DNA of 64,000 nucleotides from CBDBCU01 sp965243185. Its GTDB lineage: Bacteria > Chloroflexota > Dehalococcoidia > Lucifugimonadales > UBA3495. The stretch is taken from the NCBI GenBank assembly GCA_965243185.1, contig OZ251531.1, positions 372,001 to 436,000 of the forward strand, written 5' to 3'. This document shows, one piece after another, positions 34,223 to 44,243 of the stretch; the stretch's first letter is position 1; each line of letters opens with the position of its first letter. Made by a program: the position numbers and the translations under genes. The notes beneath the pieces were generated by a model, which saw only the letters and a program-made list of their open reading frames with translations, did no database searches and had not been told where the DNA came from.

Positions 34223-34926
34223 TCAGCCTCCCAGATACAGACGGACGATTTCCGGGTTGTGGAGCAGGGCGGCGGCGTCATCCTCAAAGCGATTGCCGCC
34301 ATCGGCCAGCACATAGGCGCGTTGGGATATGCTCAGGGCTTCCCGGGCGTTCTGCTCGACGATGATGGCGGCCACGCCTTGGGCTTGAATGTTTTTGACT
34401 TGGGCGAACATAGTTTGCATTACCGCCGGGGAGAGGCCGGCCGAGGGTTCGTCGAGGAGCAGCAGTTGGGGATCGAGCATCAGGGCGCGGGCCAAGGCTA
34501 ACATCTGCCGCTGGCCGCCGGAAAGGTTGCCGGCGCGGCGGCGACGGCTGGCAGCCAGGTCGGGGAACAGTTCGTACATTTCGTTGATGCGGGCGGGGAC
34601 GCCGGCTTTGCGGACAAAGGCGCCCATTGCGAGGTTTTCGGCGACGGTCAGGGCGGCGAATACATTGGCGGACTGCGGCACATAGCCCAAGCCGCGCAAG
34701 ACGAGGCGCTCGGTGGGGATGCCGGTAATATCGTGGCCGTTGAAGGTTATGGTACCGCTGCGGGGCGGCACCAAGCCAAAGATGGCTTTGAGCAGGGTTG
34801 ACTTGCCGGAGCCGTTGGGGCCGATAACGGTAATGAACTCGCCGGGTTCGACGCGCAGGGAGACACCGTGGAGGATGTCCACCGGGCCGTAGCCGGCGAC
34901 GATGTTGGCGGCGGTCAAGAGGGGCA

Positions 34927-34927
<1 letters not shown>
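34223..34927 (-). CDS. livF: branched-chain amino acid ABC transporter ATP-binding protein
   Basis: 234 residues. Walker A GPNGSGKST, Q-loop, signature NLSGGQRQMLALARALM, Walker B LLLLDEPSAGLSP, and the LivF-type C-terminus EQNAREALSISQRAYVLADG. It overlaps the livG stop by one base (ATGA), so translation is coupled. Confidence 0.93.
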
Positions 34928-35763
<836 letters not shown>

Positions 35764-35776
35764 CGGCTGCTCCCAA

Positions 35777-35917
35777 GGCTATCGCATATAACTAGCGACT
35801 TGCTTACTGCCATTCCCGTTTTCGCGGGCATCCAGAGCCTCCGGATTATCTGGATTCCCACTTTCGTGGGAATGACGGTCGCTATCGTGGGAATGACGGT
35901 CTTTATATGCGATAGCC
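35777..35917. repeat. MITE-like palindromic repeat, copy B (most complete)
   Basis: Ends GGCTATCGCATATA and TATATGCGATAGCC are exact inverted copies. Inside: CTAGCGACTTGCTTAC, left hairpin CATTCCCGTTTTCGCGGGCA, right hairpin TTCCCACTTTCGTGGGAA, and an extra duplicated TCGTGGGAATGACGGTC unit. 141 bases. Nothing is recognised in the remaining 35918-36153 gap. Confidence 0.85.
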
Positions 35918-36153
35918 CGGCCGCCGCTCCCGGGCGGATTGCTGGGTTGACGGGTTTGATGATACCCTTAACGGCAAGGGGCTGGCAAGGGCGGGCTAGT
36001 CTGGAGCGGTAAAATGGGGTATAGTGGCCGGCAATAGCGATAAGGGGGTAGCGAGTAGTCGGCGGTAGAGACGGACTTGCCGCAATTATGCCGCAACAAA
36101 GGGCGGAGTTGCCCCAACTTATCGACCCAACTTATACATCGGGAGGCTGAGCA

Positions 36154-37203
36154 ATGGCAGAGATATTGGGCGTTGGCCTGACCCATTCCCCCTCACTGAT
36201 TAAGCCGGACGAGGAGATGGACTTTTCCATCGCGCGGAGTCTGCGGAATCCGGGGCTGCCGGCGGAGTTGAAAATTCCGACGAACTGGCCGGAGCCGATG
36301 CGGATTGAGTACGGCGAGGATGAGGGACTGGCGGCGGCCAAGGCGGCCCGGGCGCGGCTGGTTAACGGTTTCCGCAAGCTGCGGGCGGAGATTGACGCTT
36401 TTCAGCCGGATTTTGTGGTCATCTGGGGGGATGACCAGTACGAGAATTTCAAGGAGGACATCATCCCGCCCTTCTGTGTGCTGGCCTACGAGGAGATGGA
36501 GTGCCAGCCCTTTAGGCTGAAGGACGGGAAGGCGCGGGTCAATGTGTGGGACGAGCCGGCGGATAAGACTTTCAAGTATGCCGGCCAGCAGACGGCGGCG
36601 CGGAGTTTGGTGCGGGGGCTGCTGGAGCAGGGGATTGATATGGCGTATGCCTATAAGCCGCTGCACGAAAAGGGCGGGTTGGGCCACGCCATCCTGAATA
36701 CCCTGCTGTATCTGGATTATGACCGGCAGGGGTTTGATTATCCGGTGGTGCCGTTTCTGGTGAACTGCTACGGGAGCAAGGTTATTCGCAATCGGGGCGG
36801 CGCGGTGCAGTATGCGGAGGAGTTTGACCCGCCGGGGCCGTCGCCCAAGCGGTGTATGGAAGTGGGGGCGGCGGTGGCCCGGGCGCTGCGGGACAGCCCC
36901 TGGCGGGTGGCGTTGATTGCCTCGTCGAGCTGGTCGCACGCCTTTTTGACGGAGAAGCATCACTGCCTTTACCCGGATGTGGCGGCGGACCGGGCGCGGT
37001 TTGAGGAGCTGCGGGACGGGGATTATGTGGCGTGGAGCCGCTTGTCCACGGAGCAGATTGAGGATGCGGGGCAGCAGGAGCTGCTAAACTGGATGTGCAT
37101 TGCGGGAGCGATGCAGGAGCTGGACTACAAGCCGGAGATTATCGATTATGTAGAGACCTACATTTTTAACTCGAACAAGTGCGTGGCCTTGTTCAAGCCG
37201 TAG
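36154..37203 (+). CDS. LigB-type extradiol dioxygenase family protein
   Basis: 349 residues. Resembles class III extradiol ring-cleavage dioxygenase beta subunits (LigB/GalA type): an N-terminal GLTHSPSLIKPDEE in place of the usual SHxP, PDFVVIWGDDQYENFKED, EKGGLGHAILNTLLYLD, VPFLVNCYG, and VALIASSSWSHAFL. The metal-ligand His candidates are H12, the H in EKGGLGHA and the H in WSHAF. AGATATTGGGC-type start with GGGAGG upstream of the ATG. Probable role is aromatic ring cleavage, but the substrate is unknown. Confidence 0.8.
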   Translation: MAEILGVGLTHSPSLIKPDEEMDFSIARSLRNPGLPAELKIPTNWPEPMRIEYGEDEGLAAAKAARARLVNGFRKLRAEIDAFQPDFVVIWGDDQYENFKEDIIPPFCVLAYEEMECQPFRLKDGKARVNVWDEPADKTFKYAGQQTAARSLVRGLLEQGIDMAYAYKPLHEKGGLGHAILNTLLYLDYDRQGFDYPVVPFLVNCYGSKVIRNRGGAVQYAEEFDPPGPSPKRCMEVGAAVARALRDSPWRVALIASSSWSHAFLTEKHHCLYPDVAADRARFEELRDGDYVAWSRLSTEQIEDAGQQELLNWMCIAGAMQELDYKPEIIDYVETYIFNSNKCVALFKP

Positions 37204-37319
37204 GCGGCGGGGCGGCCTTTTCGGGTCGTATCTTTGGCGGGGGAATCAGGAAAGTGCCGGGGCGGGTTTGCGGACCGGCTCCGGTAGTTTTTTGCAGTGG
37301 GCTGACGCTGTCCGGGCGG

Positions 37320-38402
37320 CTATTCTTTGTCGGGGAAGTGGGAAGTTACCGGCTGGTGGCCGGCGTGTTCGGCGTACGGTTCCTCCCGGTAGAGGGAGAG
37401 GGCTTTCATTACCGGGAGGTCCTGGATGGAAAAGAGGATAGCTTCATCGTCCCCGGCGTTGGCGTGTTCGTGCCAAGCCCAAGCCGGGATGACCAGAAAA
37501 TCGCCTTCGGCCCAGTCGAATTGCTGGCCGTTGATGACGCTGTGGCCGTGGCCGCGGAAGACTTGATAGACGGCGCTGCTGGTGTGGCGGTGGGCTTTGG
37601 TGCGGACGCCGGGACGGAGCAGCTGAATCCAGCAAGCCATCGTTTTCAGCACGGGGCCGCCGGTGGCCGGGTCGGAGAATTCCATAGCCACATCGTCAAA
37701 GGGGCTGGCGTCCACTTGGGCCAGGTTTTGGAGGGCTTGGTGGGTGCGCGCCCATTTGTAATGCCACAGGGGAGAGTAGGGCGTATCGCTTTCCTCCCAC
37801 GCCGGCCGCAGGGCACCCGAGGCATACTTGCGTTCGGATTCGCCGACGCCGATGATGGGCTGCTGGTCCTCCGGGTACGGTTCGTAGAAGGTGGCTTCGA
37901 GGTTGTTCACCAGAGGGGTATCCAAGCCGTCGAGCCAAATCATCGGCTCATTGCCTTCGTTGTTGTGGTCGTGCCAAGTCCAAGAAGGGGTCAGCACCAG
38001 GTCGCCGGGTTCCATATAGCACTTGTCGCCCTCGACGGTGGTATAAGCGCCCTGGCCTTGCAAGACCCAGCGGATGGCGGTAGGGGTGTGGCGGTGAGCC
38101 GGGGCGTTTTCGCCGGGCAGGAGCAGTTGCAAGGCGGCGGAGATGGTGTGGGTAGTGCCGTGGTCGAGGCCGGGGTTAGCCAAGCGCAACACCCGCCGCT
38201 CGACATCGCGGTCGGGGGTAACGATGTCGCCGCTGCGCATTACCAGGGGCTGGGCGTCGGCCCAACGCCAGGCAAAGGGGACGACCTGGGGTTTGCGTTC
38301 GAGGCGGCGGCCCATCCAAGCGGCGCGCAAGCCGGCGGATTCGGTACTTTCGTAAAACTGCTGTTCCTGCTCCGGGCTTACCTTTCCCAAGAGGGTAGTC
38401 AT
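37320..38402 (-). CDS. bicupin dioxygenase, gentisate 1,2-dioxygenase-like
   Basis: 360 residues, two cupin domains. Each has an HRHT iron-binding motif: PAHRHTPTAIRWVLQGQGAY in the first (with PSWTWHDHNNEG later) and KAHRHTSSAVYQVFRGHG in the second (with PAWAWHEHANAG). This is the arrangement of gentisate, salicylate and 1-hydroxy-2-naphthoate dioxygenases. The C-terminal SIQDLPVMKALSLYREE is also typical. It converges on the LigB-like gene and may act in the same catabolic block. Confidence 0.85.
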   Translation of the reverse strand: MTTLLGKVSPEQEQQFYESTESAGLRAAWMGRRLERKPQVVPFAWRWADAQPLVMRSGDIVTPDRDVERRVLRLANPGLDHGTTHTISAALQLLLPGENAPAHRHTPTAIRWVLQGQGAYTTVEGDKCYMEPGDLVLTPSWTWHDHNNEGNEPMIWLDGLDTPLVNNLEATFYEPYPEDQQPIIGVGESERKYASGALRPAWEESDTPYSPLWHYKWARTHQALQNLAQVDASPFDDVAMEFSDPATGGPVLKTMACWIQLLRPGVRTKAHRHTSSAVYQVFRGHGHSVINGQQFDWAEGDFLVIPAWAWHEHANAGDDEAILFSIQDLPVMKALSLYREEPYAEHAGHQPVTSHFPDKE

Positions 38403-38516
38403 AGCGGTTCCTCCCCAACTTCAGATTGGGCTGCCTTGCCGGTTTGGGGGCGATTTTATATTTGACTGAGGGATGGTGTCAATTGAACCGGCGGCCGGGG
38501 GCAATAGCGTAGCGGG

Positions 38517-38978
38517 CTAGTCCACAACGGCAATGGCGAACAGTTCGACTTTCAGTTTGGGGTGGGCGGCCAAGCGGGTGACTTCGATGGTAGCAGTGCC
38601 GGGGCGGTGGTCGCCGAAATACTCCCACCAGACTTGGTTGAGCTGGTCTTGTTCGTCGATGTTGGTCAGGTAGCGGGTAACTTGCGCCACATCGCTGAAA
38701 GTGGCACCGGCGGCGTCCAGGCCGGCTTTGACATTTTCCAGAGCCATCCGGGTTTGAGCGGCTACATCCTCCGGGATGTCGTCGAATTCGGATGCGATAT
38801 GGGGGTGGCTGTGGTAGGTTTTGGCGGCGGTAACACCGGCCAGGAACAGCAGAGAGCCGCCGGTGACTTTGAGGGCCGGGGCGTAGGGCAGGTTGACGGA
38901 AGGATCGCGGTCGGCGGTGTGGATGACTTCCAGTTTCTTGGTCAAAGCGTTGTCCTCCGGGTGAGCAATATGGTTCAT
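38517..38978 (-). CDS. RidA/YjgF family protein
   Basis: 153 residues, slightly longer than canonical RidA. Conserved PYAPALKVTGGSLLFLAGVTA, ENVKAGLDAAGATFSDVAQVTRYLTNID, and the Arg of RPGTATIEVTRLAAHPKLKVELFAIAV that binds the imine carboxylate. Deaminates reactive enamines or imines, or another Rid-subfamily reaction. 114 bases upstream of the bicupin gene on the same strand. Confidence 0.88.
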   Translation of the reverse strand: MNHIAHPEDNALTKKLEVIHTADRDPSVNLPYAPALKVTGGSLLFLAGVTAAKTYHSHPHIASEFDDIPEDVAAQTRMALENVKAGLDAAGATFSDVAQVTRYLTNIDEQDQLNQVWWEYFGDHRPGTATIEVTRLAAHPKLKVELFAIAVVD

Positions 38979-39101
38979 GGGTAGCCGGGAGTATTATAGC
39001 AAAGGTTGGGGAAAGGCGGTTGACAGGGATAAGGGGGCTTAACTAAACTGCCTCCGACGGGATGGCCGCAATCGCCGGCCGGGGAAAGGGTATCCGCGAC
39101 A

Positions 39102-39806
39102 ATGCCAACTAACCAATGGGAACATTACATCCGGCAATGGATTCTCAAGCCCGGTTTTGCGCTGTTCACGGCCGCCATCATCGTGGCTTGGGCGATAGTG
39201 GTCGGCAAGGTTGCCGCTTATCTGTTGGCTTTGCCTCCGGACGCTCCGCTGCTGCGGTGGGTGGGCGAGAGCGGCGCGGATGACTTGCTAAAGGCCGCGT
39301 GGTACGCTACGCCGTTGACGGCGGCGTATATTGCCGCCTTAATCGGCTATCACAAGTTCGGGCTGTTTCGGGAGGGAAAGCCGCATCTGACTATTGACTT
39401 GTCCGCTTCCAGCCGGGCGGTCAGCGCTGAGCATAATCATATCGGCGTGATCGCGCGGATTCATAACACATCGAAAGTGGCGGTGCCGGTGTTCAATGTG
39501 GAGTGGGAGTTGGCGGTAGTGGCGCCGTATTCAGTCATGGGTGTAGCGGAAATGGAAATGGAGTTTTTTAATTCCGCTGCCGCGGATAAAGAGTTTCCTT
39601 GGCACTGGCTTAGCAAACACGTCGTGTCGAAGCACGGTATGGTTGTCGAACCTAATGAGGTTGACCAGCTAACCTTTGACTTAGTAGTGCCAAAATCTAT
39701 CGCGGCAACCGTAATATCGCTATACGTGGAGAACGTGTTTGGCGATAACAGCACGGACAAACTGGGATGGTATCGCCGCTTGTTCTACGACATTAACCCG
39801 GCGTAG
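39102..39806 (+). CDS. membrane protein of unknown function
   Basis: 234 residues. Two N-terminal transmembrane helices (ALFTAAIIVAWAIVVGKVAA and TPLTAAYIAALIGY), then a soluble beta-rich domain (HNHIGVIARIHNTSKVAVPV, VDQLTFDLVVPKS). Codon use is more AT-rich than neighbours in its 3' half, hinting at transfer. No family is recognised. The 56-codon gene follows 28 bases later. Confidence 0.65.
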   Translation: MPTNQWEHYIRQWILKPGFALFTAAIIVAWAIVVGKVAAYLLALPPDAPLLRWVGESGADDLLKAAWYATPLTAAYIAALIGYHKFGLFREGKPHLTIDLSASSRAVSAEHNHIGVIARIHNTSKVAVPVFNVEWELAVVAPYSVMGVAEMEMEFFNSAAADKEFPWHWLSKHVVSKHGMVVEPNEVDQLTFDLVVPKSIAATVISLYVENVFGDNSTDKLGWYRRLFYDINPA

Positions 39807-39834
39807 AATAATAGAAAGATTCGGAGGATAAGCG

Positions 39835-40002
39835 ATGTTTGGGCTGTTTGGCAAAAACCCCAAAGAAAAGCCTTGGCTCAAGCGAGGCGGGTATCCCAAA
39901 CCGACGCGGCTGCCGGGTTCTTACAAGGAGTGGCAGCCGCCGGTGAAGGAGTCGCCTAAACCTGAGGCCCCGGCGGCCCCGACCGGCAACCCGGAAGGCT
40001 AG
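39835..40002 (+). CDS. small Pro/Lys-rich protein
   Basis: 55 residues: MFGLFGKNPKEKPWLKRGGY, PKPTRLPGSYKEWQPPVKES, PKPEAPAAPTGNPEG. CGGAGGATAAGCG precedes the ATG. Basic and Pro-rich, probably disordered; no family recognised. It stands between the membrane protein and the M24-fold gene, 19 bases before the latter's GTG. Confidence 0.55.
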   Translation: MFGLFGKNPKEKPWLKRGGYPKPTRLPGSYKEWQPPVKESPKPEAPAAPTGNPEG

Positions 40003-40021
40003 AGGGCAAAGGAGTACCGGC

Positions 40022-41338
40022 GTGACGCAAATCAAGAGTTTCGGCACTATGGGCGTGGACTGGGAGGAGCGGGTGGATTTTGAGCGGCTCCGCACCCAGC
40101 GGCTGGCCCGCGCCAAGAAACTGCTCAAAGAGTCGGAGTTGGGCGCGCTGCTCACCTTCGATATGAACAACATCCGCTATTTGACGGCTACGATCATCGG
40201 CACTTGGGCGATGGATAAGCTGGTACGCTTTTCCCTGCTGCCGCAGGATGATGAGCCGATTTTGTGGGATTTTGGGTCGGCGGCGCGGCATCATCAGATT
40301 TACTGTCCTTGGCTGGGGGAACGCTCCCGGGCGGGCATTTCTACTTTGCGGGGGGCAACGCCGCCGGCGGCGAACCTGGCCGAGGATGTGGCCAAGAAAA
40401 TCCGGGTCGAGCTGGAACTGCGCGGCTTGGAGAAGGAACCGGTGGGCGTGGATGTGGTGGAGCCGGTGGTGCTGTTCGCTTTGCAGCGGGAAGGCATCAA
40501 TGTGGTGGATGGGCAGCAGCTGATGCTGGAAGCCCGGCGCATCAAAACTCAGGATGAAATTATCCTGCTGAACACGGCCTGCGCGATGGTGGACGCCGCC
40601 TATGACGCGCTGTATCTGGAATTGCGGGCCGGGGTACGGGAAAATGACGGGGTGGCTCTAGTCAACAAGGTGCTGTACGAACTGGGGTCGGAGTATGTGG
40701 AAGGGGTCAACGCCATTGGCGGGGAGCGCACCAGTCCCCATCCGCACCTGTTCTCCGACCGCATCCTGCGCCCGGGCGACCAGGTGTATTTTGACATTCT
40801 GCACAGCTATATGGGCTACCGCACTTGCTACTACCGCACCTTGGCGATTGGCAGCGCGTCCCAAGCGCAGATTGACGCCTACAAGAAGTGCCGGGAGATT
40901 CTGGACATTTCCATTGACGCGGTAAAGCCGGGCATTACTACCGCCGATATTGTGCAGCACTGGCCCAAGGCTACCGAGTTCGGCTTTGCCAACGAGGAGG
41001 CGGCCTTTGCCCTGCAATACGGGCATGGCGTGGGGCTGAATATCTGGGAAGCGCCGATTTTCAGCCGATTGTTTTCGCTGGAACATCCGCAGCCGATTGA
41101 GGAGGGGATGGTCTTTGCGCTGGAAACTTTCTGGCCGGCGGCGGATGGCTGGTCGGCAGCGCGGATTGAGGAGGAAGTGGTGGTGACCGCGGAGGGGCCG
41201 CAGGTGATTACCAAGTTCCCGGCGGAGGAGTTGATTGTGGCCGGCGTTAAGTATTATGCCGCTACCGGGCCGCTGCCAACGACCCGGGATGCGCAATCCC
41301 ATCGCAACAACCCCTTGCCGGCGGGACATTCGGTCTAA
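40022..41338 (+). CDS. M24-fold (aminopeptidase P/creatinase-like) protein
   Basis: 438 residues: creatinase N-domain followed by the pita-bread M24 domain. Of the five usual metal ligands, D258 (QVYFDILHSY), H335 (YGHGVGL), E368 (FALETFW) and E383/E384 (RIEEEVVV) are present. The second Asp position, in GYRTCYYRTLAIG, is Cys269. It may therefore be a creatinase- or ectoine-hydrolase-like hydrolase rather than a metallopeptidase. GTG start with AAAGGAG upstream. A terminator follows. Confidence 0.85.
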   Translation: MTQIKSFGTMGVDWEERVDFERLRTQRLARAKKLLKESELGALLTFDMNNIRYLTATIIGTWAMDKLVRFSLLPQDDEPILWDFGSAARHHQIYCPWLGERSRAGISTLRGATPPAANLAEDVAKKIRVELELRGLEKEPVGVDVVEPVVLFALQREGINVVDGQQLMLEARRIKTQDEIILLNTACAMVDAAYDALYLELRAGVRENDGVALVNKVLYELGSEYVEGVNAIGGERTSPHPHLFSDRILRPGDQVYFDILHSYMGYRTCYYRTLAIGSASQAQIDAYKKCREILDISIDAVKPGITTADIVQHWPKATEFGFANEEAAFALQYGHGVGLNIWEAPIFSRLFSLEHPQPIEEGMVFALETFWPAADGWSAARIEEEVVVTAEGPQVITKFPAEELIVAGVKYYAATGPLPTTRDAQSHRNNPLPAGHSV

Positions 41339-41365
41339 CGCCGGGAGCGGCGCAACGGAGAAAGC

Positions 41366-41401
41366 AACCGGGGATGGTAGGCTACCGTCCCCGGTTTTAT
41401 T
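41366..41401. terminator. terminator between convergent genes
   Basis: AACCGGGGA and TCCCCGGTT arms with a TGGTAGGCTACCG inner stem, then TTATT. Serves the M24-fold gene and possibly PAC2. Confidence 0.85.
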
Positions 41402-41419
41402 GCGGCAAGGTAAAGCCGA

Positions 41420-42370
41420 TTAAGAGTTGTCCGGCGGGTCGGACATTCCCAACAGGATGTCCTCGAGGGTGCGGTCGAGGGCCGGGTCGAGTTCCACCGG
41501 CTCGACATAGGGGATGACATTGTAGTCGGAGCGCACCTGCTCGATGATGCGGCGGGCCTCGGCGTTGTTTTCGGCGATGCGGGACAGATTGGATTCCAGT
41601 TCCCGGGATTCGGTGTCGCCGAGGGCTTGCAGTTCGCTGAGGTCAAGATCCAGCTTGAACATCGGCTTGAGGCGGCGCATTATGTCGTAAAAGGAGCGGT
41701 GGTCGCGGAAAATGCCCAGCTGTTCGTTGTTGGCGACGACAAAGGGATACATCGGCGCCATCGCGCCGAGGCGGAACATTTGGACCTCCGGATATTCGTA
41801 GTGGGCCAGGGAGACCATAGCCATGCCGATGGTGGGGCCGCGGCGGCCTTCGGTGCCGCGGCTGGACATTATCAAGCCGTAGCGTTCCAGGGTGTCTTTC
41901 ATTTCGGGGCGGCTATAGACGCAGTTGATGCGGCGTTCCAAGTCCGGCGGAGCCGGGCCGTTGACGCCCTCGACGGCTACGGTCTGCTGGACGCCTAACT
42001 CCCGGACAGCTTGAAAGAAACCGGCGCCGTACAGGTCGATGCGGCTCCACGGTTCCTCGCCGAGAAAAATAATCAGCCCATTGCCGGCGTCGTAAAAGTC
42101 GTTCTCCCGGGTCATGGGGCCGGAGGGCAAGCCGTCCTGAAAGGCGGCGGCCGGGCGGAAGGTGTCGTGGGTGCCGGCCACTTGAAAGGGGTAGCACAAG
42201 GTAGAGATTTGGTCGCCGAGGCGGCCGATGGGACGCGCCCCCAACTTTTCAATGAGGTAGCGGGGCAGGCCACTGGAGATGCGGCCGCCGTTGGACCACT
42301 GGCGGCGCCAACCGGCGATAAGGTAGTCGGCTGGGGGTTTTTCGTGGAGGATTAGCAGTTCGTCGGACAT
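41420..42370 (-). CDS. PAC2 family protein
   Basis: 316 residues. Matches the PAC2 superfamily by AGWRRQWSNGGRISSGLPRYLIEKLGA, FFQAVRELGVQQTVAVEGVNGP and RRGPTIGMAMVSLAHYEYPE. Archaeal/eukaryotic relatives are proteasome assembly chaperones; bacterial members are of unknown function, and no proteasome gene is in view. The ATG giving MSDELLILHEKPPADYLIAG is in family register; an earlier Met gives an unlikely hydrophobic extension. Confidence 0.8.
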   Translation of the reverse strand: MSDELLILHEKPPADYLIAGWRRQWSNGGRISSGLPRYLIEKLGARPIGRLGDQISTLCYPFQVAGTHDTFRPAAAFQDGLPSGPMTRENDFYDAGNGLIIFLGEEPWSRIDLYGAGFFQAVRELGVQQTVAVEGVNGPAPPDLERRINCVYSRPEMKDTLERYGLIMSSRGTEGRRGPTIGMAMVSLAHYEYPEVQMFRLGAMAPMYPFVVANNEQLGIFRDHRSFYDIMRRLKPMFKLDLDLSELQALGDTESRELESNLSRIAENNAEARRIIEQVRSDYNVIPYVEPVELDPALDRTLEDILLGMSDPPDNS

Positions 42371-42625
42371 ATAAGCGTTCCTCCTGCGGGTTGTCGGAGT
42401 TGCTATGGACAGTTTTATTATAGCAGATGGGGGATGGAGATAGGCATTGGGAAAAATTGCCTTTTCCGGGAGTTTTACGGAGGAGGGGGGCAGCGGTATC
42501 AGAGAATAAACCCCGCGGGGGTGGGCGGTGATGGGGTAACAGAGGATTGGCACGGTAAGGCTGCCTTGACCGGATAACCTGTCCCGGCTACAATCCTGGC
42601 TAACTTGGCAAGGAAAGGTGAACTG

Positions 42626-44230
42626 ATGGCGTTAATGACCGGGGGACAGGCTTTAGCCAAGTCCCTGTATCGGGAAGGGGTGCGGGTGATTTTCGGGCTG
42701 CCCGGAGTGCAACTGTACCACGCTTTGGACGGGTTGGCAGAGGAGCCGGGCATTCGGTTTATCACGACCCGCCACGAGCAGGCTACGACCTATATGGCGG
42801 ATGGCTACTCCCGGGCCGGCGGCGCGGGTATCGGCGTAGCGATGATGGTGCCGGGGCCGGGACTGCAAAACGCTTCAGCCGGCATTGGCACCGCCTACGC
42901 CGCATCGTCGCCCATCCTGGTGGTGTGCGGGCAGATTGAGCGGGATTTGATTGGGGTTAACCGGGGGATTCTCCACGAAGTCAACGACCAGTTGGACACC
43001 ATCAAGCCGGTTACCAAGTGGGCGAGGCGGATTTTAGACCCGGCGGAAATCCCGGAGGCGGTGCATACGGCTTTCTATCACTTGAAAACCGGCCGGCCGC
43101 GCCCAGTGGAAATTGAAATACCCCCGGAAACTCTGGCGGAAAGGACGGAGGTGGAACTGCCGGAGCCGGAGGAGTATCCCCATCCGGCCGCAGACCCGGT
43201 GGCGGTGCGGGCCGGGGCCGAAATTCTGGAGGCGGCGGCGCGGCCGCTGATTTGGGCCGGCGGGGGCGTCATTTCCGCCGGAGCCGGGGAAATCCTGCAA
43301 AAGGTCGCCGAACATCTGCAAGCCCCGGTCATCACTACCCCGGAGGGCAAGGGCGCGATTTCGGAACGGCATCCGTTGGCTTTGGGGGCGCATCGGCTGC
43401 GGAATGATCCGGTGGCCCGGGAAGCGCCAGATTTTGACGCGATTCTGGCGGTCGGCACACGGATGGCTAACCCGGCTTGGCTGGGCGGGCAGAGAGTGGT
43501 ACAGATTGACATCGACCCGGCGGAGTTGGGGCGAAACTACGCCAATACTTACGGCATTGCCGGGGATGCCCGGCAGACGCTGGAAAGTCTATACGCCGCT
43601 TTGACGGGGCTGGGGCCGGCCCGGGAGAGCCGGGCGGCGGAAACGGCGGCCTTGCGGGAGCGGCGGGCGGCGACGGCCTTGCGGGTGGAGCCGCAGGAAT
43701 CTTTGACGGCCACTATCCGCAGCGTAATGCCGGAGGATGGCATCCTGATTTCCGGGATGACCCAAATCGGCTACTACTGCCGGGCGTTCTATCCGGTGTA
43801 TCAGCCGCGGACTTTTATCACTTCCTCTTACGCCGGCAATTTGGGCTACGCCTTTCCGGTGGCGTTGGGGGCCAAGGTAGCGCAGCCGGATAAGGCGGTG
43901 GTGGCGGTGTCCGGGGATGGCGGCTTTCTGTTCAATTCCCAGGAACTGGCTACGGCGGTGCAGTACGGCATTAACGCCGTGGCGGTGGTGTTTAACGACA
44001 GCGCCTACGGCAATGTGCTGCGGGACCAGGTGAACCGGTTTGCGGGGCGGATTTACGGTGCGGAACTGCATAACCCGGATTTTGTAAAGTTGGCGGAGGC
44101 TTACGGGGCCCGGGGCGTACGGGCTGAGGGAGCGGAGCAGTTGGGGGCGGCGCTGCAAGCGGCGTTGGCTATGGACGCGCCGACGCTGATTGAGGTTCCG
44201 GTGCCGCCGATGCCCACGCCTTTTGAGTAG
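42626..44230 (+). CDS. thiamine-diphosphate-dependent enzyme, acetolactate synthase-like
   Basis: 534 residues. Catalytic Glu in TRHEQATTYMADGYSR; ThDP motif GDGGFLFNSQELATAVQYG with FNDSAYGN. Compared with the window's IlvB it has a divergent central domain and a different substrate region, and there is no small subunit or T-box, so it is a catabolic or decarboxylase-type relative (as glyoxylate carboligase or oxalyl-CoA decarboxylase are) of uncertain substrate. AAGGAAAGGTGAACTG precedes the ATG. Confidence 0.85.
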   Translation: MALMTGGQALAKSLYREGVRVIFGLPGVQLYHALDGLAEEPGIRFITTRHEQATTYMADGYSRAGGAGIGVAMMVPGPGLQNASAGIGTAYAASSPILVVCGQIERDLIGVNRGILHEVNDQLDTIKPVTKWARRILDPAEIPEAVHTAFYHLKTGRPRPVEIEIPPETLAERTEVELPEPEEYPHPAADPVAVRAGAEILEAAARPLIWAGGGVISAGAGEILQKVAEHLQAPVITTPEGKGAISERHPLALGAHRLRNDPVAREAPDFDAILAVGTRMANPAWLGGQRVVQIDIDPAELGRNYANTYGIAGDARQTLESLYAALTGLGPARESRAAETAALRERRAATALRVEPQESLTATIRSVMPEDGILISGMTQIGYYCRAFYPVYQPRTFITSSYAGNLGYAFPVALGAKVAQPDKAVVAVSGDGGFLFNSQELATAVQYGINAVAVVFNDSAYGNVLRDQVNRFAGRIYGAELHNPDFVKLAEAYGARGVRAEGAEQLGAALQAALAMDAPTLIEVPVPPMPTPFE

Positions 44231-44243
44231 CGGGGACGCCGGG

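Noticed and set aside
37274..37296. Terminator after the LigB-like gene
   Set aside because: The ACCGG/CCGGT stem is only 5 bp with a 2-base loop, though T-rich after it; too weak to annotate.
42626..44230. Second ilvB acetolactate synthase
   Set aside because: ThDP motifs match the superfamily, but there is no small subunit and the central domain is divergent, so only a general call is made.
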